From: Bacillota bacterium
GTDB taxonomy: Bacteria > Bacillota > Clostridia > Tissierellales > Peptoniphilaceae
Length of the DNA: 8,548 bases
NCBI GenBank assembly: GCA_023394215.1
Contig: JAEXBH010000156.1
Location: forward strand, 1 to 8,548
Direction of reading: 5' to 3'
Each line of letters begins with the position of its first letter. Positions within the stretch are counted from its first letter, which is position 1. The translations under genes were made by a program, and so were the position numbers. The notes beneath the pieces are model-generated. The model made no database searches and was not told the origin of the DNA. It was given only the letters and a program-made list of their open reading frames with translations. Positions 5,150 to 8,548 of the stretch are shown here, piece after piece.

Positions 5150-8071
5150 ATGAAACGAAATTTAAGTAAAAAAATAATCAGTGTATTTTTAGCCCTTGTC
5201 TTAACTTTTAGCGGTTTAGGACTATTTAAGGCTAATGAAGCGAAAGCAGCAGGAAACATTACTCTATGGAGAAATCAAGATCCTACATGGTATGGTGGTT
5301 CAGCATATTTTAGAGTAGAAGGAATGGATTTTGAAGTAATATGTGAGAATCCGTCTGATGACTATGCTACGCCAATTTTGCAAGGTGAAAGAATAACTTT
5401 TACCATGAATGACTTAGTAGAAGTAACAGATGTTAGACTTAAAAAATACGTATATTGGTTTAATGATTATTACAATGAGCATAAGGGGCAATATCTAACC
5501 CAGTTTACGGGTGGAATTTTTGAACTTAAAAATGGCGGTACAGTAGATCATAAAGGCTTAAAGTTAAATGATGAGGCAAGTAAATATCATCTATTACATT
5601 TTATGATGGGAAACATAAATGGTACTGCCAATATGTCTCCTGTAATTTATGAAGATTATACAAATTGGTTAAAAAATAAAAGCGATGCTCCAAGTGCTTT
5701 TAAGCTATATAGATTAAAGTCGGGAGTAAAGATTGGAAGTGGGGCATTGGCCAAATATGGGGCAAATGCAAACTATCAAAATATGCTTTTCTTTAACTTT
5801 ATAGAAAATCAAGAATTAAGTTTAAAGAAAACATCAAAGAATAAAAACCTTACAGATATAGCAAAGGCAGGATATTCAATAAAAGGAGCGGAATACGGAG
5901 TTTACGGTTCTAATGCAAATGCCAAGAATAATACAAATATTTTGGACAAGCTTATAACTAAAGAAGACGGTTTATCAAATATATTGAATCTACAAAAAGG
6001 CATATATTTTGTAAAAGAGATTAAAGCACCTAAGGGCTTTAAGATAGATCCTAAGGTATATAGGGTAGAACTTAAGGATCAACCGGTATTACTTGAAGTG
6101 GTTGATGAGCCTAAATTTGACCCATTGAACCTGCTATTAAAAAAGGTAAATGGAACAAAGGGTCTTGAGGGAGCTGAGTTTGAGGTTAAATATTATCCTG
6201 AAATACTTGAAAGTGTAGAAGGTAAAAATCCTGCTAAAACTTGGGTATTTAAAACTGGTTCTAACGGATCAATGTGGTTTAATGAATATACTCAAGCAAG
6301 AGGGGGAAGAATTAAGGGTGATGACTTATTTAAATTGGATGGTATACCTCAAGGTTTAATAGGAACATATACATTTAGAGAAGTAAAAGCACCTGAAGGA
6401 TACATTCTGGATGATACTCTTCATATATCACATGTTACAGATCAAGGAGGTGATCATATTTTAATATACAATACTCCTGAAATCTCAAACGATCCAAGAA
6501 AGATTATAGTTGAAAAGAGAGAAGAAGGGAGCGAAGAACTTGTTTTAACATCTCCTGCCGAATTTAAGGTGTATCTTGGAGATGAAGATATATCAGGAAA
6601 GTTTAAAGGAGAAAAAGGAGTATATGTATATAAAAAGGATTTGGACAATAAGGAAGGAAAGCTTTTAACAAATCCTGAAACAGGAAAACTTGAGCTAAGG
6701 GAACTTGATAAGGGAGAGTATAGAGTGGAGGAAGTAAAGGCACCTGAAGGTTATTTCCTAAATTCAAATCCACAAAAGATAAAGCTTGAAAGAGAAGAAA
6801 CTCTTAAATTTTTTAACGAGAAAATACCTGAAATAAAAACAAGTGCTGCTGATAAAAAGGATAATAATAAGGATTTAGAAGTAAATTCCGATGTAACTGT
6901 AACAGATAAGATATCTTATACAAACTTGATACCAGGTAAAGAATACACAGTAAAAGGTAAATTGATGGATAAGGCTACAAATAGCCCCTTACTTGTAAAT
7001 GGAAAAGAAGTTACAGCAGAGAAGAAATTTATAGCTGAAGCAAGAGAAGGATTTGTAGAACTTAATTTTACCTTTAATTCTAAAGCACTTGAAGGAAAGA
7101 CCCTTGTAGTCTTTGAAGATTTATTTAGAGAAGATAGGAAAATAGCTACTCATAGTGATATCGAAGATGAAGAACAATCAATTTATATACCTAAAATACA
7201 GACAAGTGCTTGGGATAAAAAAGATAATGACAAACAAATAACGTTAAATGAAAAAGTAACTATAGTTGATAAGGTAAGCTATAAAAATCTTATAGTAGGA
7301 AAAGAATATACTATAAAAGGTGTGTTAATAGATAAGGAAACAGGAAAGCCGTTAATATTAGGAAATATTAAGAAGAATATTGATGAAATAGAAAAGGTGG
7401 AATCCGAAAAGACTTTTATAGCAGAAAATAAAGATGGAATAATTGATTTGGAATTTACTTTTGACAGTAAAAATTTAGAAGGAAAGACCCTTGTAGTCTT
7501 TGAAGATCTGTATAGGGAAAAGAAGAAAATAGCTACCCACAGTGATATTGAAGATAAGGATCAAACTGTATATCTACCAAGTATGAAAACAAGTGCCTCA
7601 AATAAGGAAGACGGTTTTAAAAAGTTGTTTAATAATACAAGGGTAACGGTGCTTGATAAGGTATCTTATACAAACCTGATACCGGGTAAAGAATACACAG
7701 TAAAAGGTAAATTGATGGACAAGGTTACAAACAGTCCTTTGCTTGTAGACGGGAAAGAAGTTATGGCAGAGAAGAAATTTATAGCTGAAGCAAAGGAAGG
7801 ATCTGTAGAAGTTGAATTTATCTTTAATGCAAGTGAGTTAAAGGGTAAGAAACTTGTAGTCTTTGAAGATTTGCTTGATGAAAAAGGCTTACTATTAAGC
7901 CATGCCGATATTAATGATATAGATCAAACTGTAATCGTAAATGAAAATCCTAAAACCGGTGATAATATTAATCTTATATTTAATATGTTTATATCACTTG
8001 GTGCAATAGTTCTTATGTTGAGTTTGGTATTTCTTAGAAAAGAAACTAAGAGTATAAAGAATAAGGAGTAA
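5150..8071 (+). CDS. Sortase-anchored adhesin: thioester domain, three CnaB (SpaA-type) domains, three VaFE / T-Q ester-bond domains, NPKTG signal
   Basis: This 973-residue cell-wall-anchored adhesin begins with a signal peptide (basic KRNLSKK, hydrophobic core, likely cleavage after AKA at residue 33). Residues about 37-218 resemble a thioester domain: the protein's only Cys is C65 (EVICENP), with Q210 in YQNMLFF as the likely partner. Three CnaB/SpaA domains follow at about 221-321, 326-443 and 449-558, with Lys K227, K332 and K456, catalytic Glu in the EhKAPxG(Y/F) motif (E290, E411, E528), and D319, N441 and N556 as third residues. Three VaFE repeats (561-681, 682-810, 811-930) each keep the Thr, Asp, Glu, His and Gln of T-Q ester-bond domains. 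NPKTG (933-937), a hydrophobic stretch (941-962) and a basic tail form the sorting signal. AAGGAG (5139-5144) sets the start. No sortase is in the window. It probably extends from the wall and binds a surface covalently. Confidence 0.9.
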   Translation: MKRNLSKKIISVFLALVLTFSGLGLFKANEAKAAGNITLWRNQDPTWYGGSAYFRVEGMDFEVICENPSDDYATPILQGERITFTMNDLVEVTDVRLKKYVYWFNDYYNEHKGQYLTQFTGGIFELKNGGTVDHKGLKLNDEASKYHLLHFMMGNINGTANMSPVIYEDYTNWLKNKSDAPSAFKLYRLKSGVKIGSGALAKYGANANYQNMLFFNFIENQELSLKKTSKNKNLTDIAKAGYSIKGAEYGVYGSNANAKNNTNILDKLITKEDGLSNILNLQKGIYFVKEIKAPKGFKIDPKVYRVELKDQPVLLEVVDEPKFDPLNLLLKKVNGTKGLEGAEFEVKYYPEILESVEGKNPAKTWVFKTGSNGSMWFNEYTQARGGRIKGDDLFKLDGIPQGLIGTYTFREVKAPEGYILDDTLHISHVTDQGGDHILIYNTPEISNDPRKIIVEKREEGSEELVLTSPAEFKVYLGDEDISGKFKGEKGVYVYKKDLDNKEGKLLTNPETGKLELRELDKGEYRVEEVKAPEGYFLNSNPQKIKLEREETLKFFNEKIPEIKTSAADKKDNNKDLEVNSDVTVTDKISYTNLIPGKEYTVKGKLMDKATNSPLLVNGKEVTAEKKFIAEAREGFVELNFTFNSKALEGKTLVVFEDLFREDRKIATHSDIEDEEQSIYIPKIQTSAWDKKDNDKQITLNEKVTIVDKVSYKNLIVGKEYTIKGVLIDKETGKPLILGNIKKNIDEIEKVESEKTFIAENKDGIIDLEFTFDSKNLEGKTLVVFEDLYREKKKIATHSDIEDKDQTVYLPSMKTSASNKEDGFKKLFNNTRVTVLDKVSYTNLIPGKEYTVKGKLMDKVTNSPLLVDGKEVMAEKKFIAEAKEGSVEVEFIFNASELKGKKLVVFEDLLDEKGLLLSHADINDIDQTVIVNENPKTGDNINLIFNMFISLGAIVLMLSLVFLRKETKSIKNKE
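6830..7192 (+). repeat. VaFE / T-Q ester-bond domain repeat 1
   Basis: This encodes residues 561-681 of the adhesin, starting at EIKTSA and ending after HSDIEDEEQS. Predicted ester-forming residues are T564 and Q676, with D586, E656 (VVFEDL) and H668 assisting. His and Gln are eight residues apart, the same spacing I recall for the Cpe0147 ester domain of Clostridium perfringens (His572 and Gln580). Confidence 0.85.
7193..7579 (+). repeat. VaFE / T-Q ester-bond domain repeat 2
   Basis: This encodes residues 682-810 and has the set T685, D707, E785, H797, Q805. It is eight residues longer than repeat 1 because of an insertion around ILGNIKKNIDEIEKVESEK (residues about 736-754). Its end shares 30 identical bases with repeat 1 (7478-7507 against 7091-7120). 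Confidence 0.85.
7580..7939 (+). repeat. VaFE / T-Q ester-bond domain repeat 3
   Basis: This encodes residues 811-930 and has the set T814, D836, E906, H918, Q926. Its first two thirds are close to repeat 1 at DNA level (offset exactly 750 bases), while its end, with LLDEKGLLLSHAD, is the most diverged of the three. The sorting signal follows three residues later. Confidence 0.85.
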
Positions 8072-8133
8072 AAGTATTTTATGGATAATTAAAATATTAA
8101 GTTTCATATAAATTAAAAACTAAATTATGTTTA

Positions 8134-8167
8134 GATGGGGCGGGGGTGTTTTGTTTACATCCCCATT
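8134..8167 (+). other. G-rich hairpin downstream of the adhesin gene
   Basis: The bases GATGGGG (8134-8140) and GGGGGTG (8142-8148) can each pair with the single CCCC run at 8161-8164, giving two mutually exclusive hairpins. It stands out in an otherwise A+T-rich spacer 63 bases after the adhesin stop. No T run follows (ATTATCAG), so it is at best an atypical terminator for the adhesin. The rest of 8072-8133 is A+T-rich and shows nothing recognisable. Confidence 0.4.
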
Positions 8168-8174
8168 ATCAGTG

Positions 8175-8210
8175 AAATAAAAAATGTCACAAAATAATGA
8201 TTTTGTGACA
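8175..8210 (-). terminator. Rho-independent terminator for leftward transcription
   Basis: TGTCACAAAAT (8185-8195) and ATTTTGTGACA (8200-8210) form a perfect 11-base-pair stem with loop AATG. Read on the minus strand the stem runs into TTTTTTATTTC, a proper T tract, whereas on the plus strand it is followed by AAAACAG. It therefore serves transcription coming from the right, most likely the COG2426 family gene. Confidence 0.8.
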
Positions 8211-8233
8211 AAACAGAAAGAAAGTGCTATAAT
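8205..8233 (+). promoter_or_regulatory. Strong rightward promoter with extended -10
   Basis: GTGACA (8205-8210, five of six consensus bases) is separated by exactly 17 bases from TATAAT (8228-8233), which is preceded by TGC to make an extended -10 (TGnTATAAT). Predicted transcription starts near 8240. No rightward gene lies downstream in the window; the product would be the structured sequence at 8241-8381 and antisense to the gene at the right edge. The -35 box is the right arm of the leftward terminator. Confidence 0.65.
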
Positions 8234-8240
8234 AGTAAAG

Positions 8241-8281
8241 AAAGCCTGAAAATACGGATTTTTACCGCTTTGAGAGGCTTT
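8241..8281 (+). other. Hairpin at the 5' end of the predicted rightward transcript
   Basis: AAAGCCT (8241-8247) pairs perfectly with AGGCTTT (8275-8281), enclosing a smaller CGG/CCG stem (8255-8257 with 8265-8267). It starts right at the predicted transcription start, which supports a structured RNA, but the pairings are short. Confidence 0.4.
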
Positions 8282-8293
8282 GATTTATAAAAA

Positions 8294-8381
8294 GCTTTTA
8301 TTTGCGTTTTAATAGGCTTTATTTTAAGACGACCAATTAGTCCTCTTAAAATTTTAAAGGGCTTAAAACGCAAATAAAAGC
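8294..8381. repeat. Long imperfect inverted repeat (hairpin of about 36 base pairs)
   Basis: The left arm 8294-8329 and right arm 8344-8381 are inverted copies. The outer 19 bases are perfectly paired (from GCTTTTATTTG to its complement), then come a short mismatch and a three-base bulge, then the inner TTTTAAGA/TCTTAAAA stem and a 14-base loop. On the minus strand it starts nine bases after the stop of the export protein gene and is followed by TTTTTATAAAT, so it could be that gene's terminator. On the plus strand it would be the main body of a structured RNA. It could also be a small non-autonomous mobile element remnant, but no target duplication was identified. Confidence 0.7.
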
Positions 8382-8389
8382 CATATATT

Positions 8390-8548
8390 TTAGGCAAATA
8401 TTGAAAAAGCCCCACGACTCAATAATGTTATGATTAAACCTGCTACCAGATTGCCTATTGCTATTAATACGAAGGATTTTGTCTTATTAAGATCCAATAA
8501 ATATGATAACAAGCCTCCTGACCACACGCCGGTACCCGGTAAAGGAAT
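8390..8548 (-). CDS. COG2426 family small multidrug export protein, C-terminal part (5' end outside the window)
   Basis: On the minus strand the frame is open from base 8548 to a TAA at 8390-8392, giving 52 residues. It begins IPLPGTGVWSGGLLSYLLDL, continues NKTKSFVLIAIGNLVAGLI and ends ITLLSRGAFSIFA. The IPLPGTG(V/A)W motif followed by a cytoplasmic Lys-containing turn and a final hydrophobic helix is characteristic of COG2426 membrane proteins, annotated as small multidrug export proteins; the transport role is by family name only. The rest of the protein lies to the right of the window. It is convergent with the adhesin gene, and two hairpins with T tracts lie downstream to end its transcript. 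Confidence 0.85.
   Translation of the reverse strand: MPLPGTGVWSGGLLSYLLDLNKTKSFVLIAIGNLVAGLIITLLSRGAFSIFA

Noticed and set aside
4957..5259. A 100-codon minus-strand ORF over the adhesin leader
   Set aside because: It crosses two hairpins and the adhesin start, has no ribosome site and no family features.
8134..8196. A 20-codon + strand frame starting MGRGCFVYIP
   Set aside because: There is no ribosome binding site and it lies in the hairpin-rich spacer.
8227..8415. A 62-codon minus-strand ORF across the inverted repeat
   Set aside because: It overlaps the end of the export gene in another frame, has no ribosome site, and its repetitive Lys/Phe-rich content is produced by the hairpin arms.

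Overview
The window is A+T-rich, with strong AAGGAG-type ribosome binding sites, Rho-independent terminators, an RNase Y gene, a lipobox lipoprotein and a sortase-anchored surface protein. This points to a low-GC Gram-positive (Firmicutes), probably an anaerobe. The NPKTG sorting signal and overall gene style resemble Gram-positive anaerobic cocci and relatives (Peptoniphilaceae/Tissierellia), but that placement is inference.

Region 1 (2-3006, + strand) is core metabolism: the 3' part of rny (RNase Y), closed by a near-perfect terminator, then a tightly coupled pair encoding a Cof-type HAD phosphatase and an M20 family amidohydrolase/peptidase, 9 bases apart.

Region 2 (about 3120-3861) is a compact type III toxin-antitoxin locus of the ToxIN/AbiQ class. 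It holds a TTGACA promoter, a very short antitoxin RNA with one 37-base unit plus a partial second unit, a strong terminator, and then the ToxN-like endoribonuclease gene. It is more A+T-rich than the core genes, as expected for an acquired defence or maintenance module. The antitoxin array is unusually small.

Region 3 (3917-8071) is a cell-surface locus. It begins with a lipoprotein that has a coiled-coil stalk, a Ser/Thr/Asn-rich linker, a G5 domain and an unassigned C-terminal domain. After a terminator and a structured leader comes a 973-residue adhesin: signal peptide, putative thioester domain, three CnaB-type domains, three VaFE / T-Q ester-bond domains and an NPKTG sorting signal. The residues for three different intramolecular crosslinks (thioester, isopeptide, ester) can be read from the sequence.

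Region 4 (8072-8548) starts with about 320 bases without a gene on the + strand. It holds a G-rich hairpin, a terminator for leftward transcription, a strong extended -10 promoter firing rightward whose -35 box lies inside that terminator, and a long imperfect inverted repeat. At the right edge is the 3' end of a leftward gene for a COG2426 small multidrug export family membrane protein. A rightward transcript from the promoter would be a highly structured RNA running antisense to that gene's 3' end.
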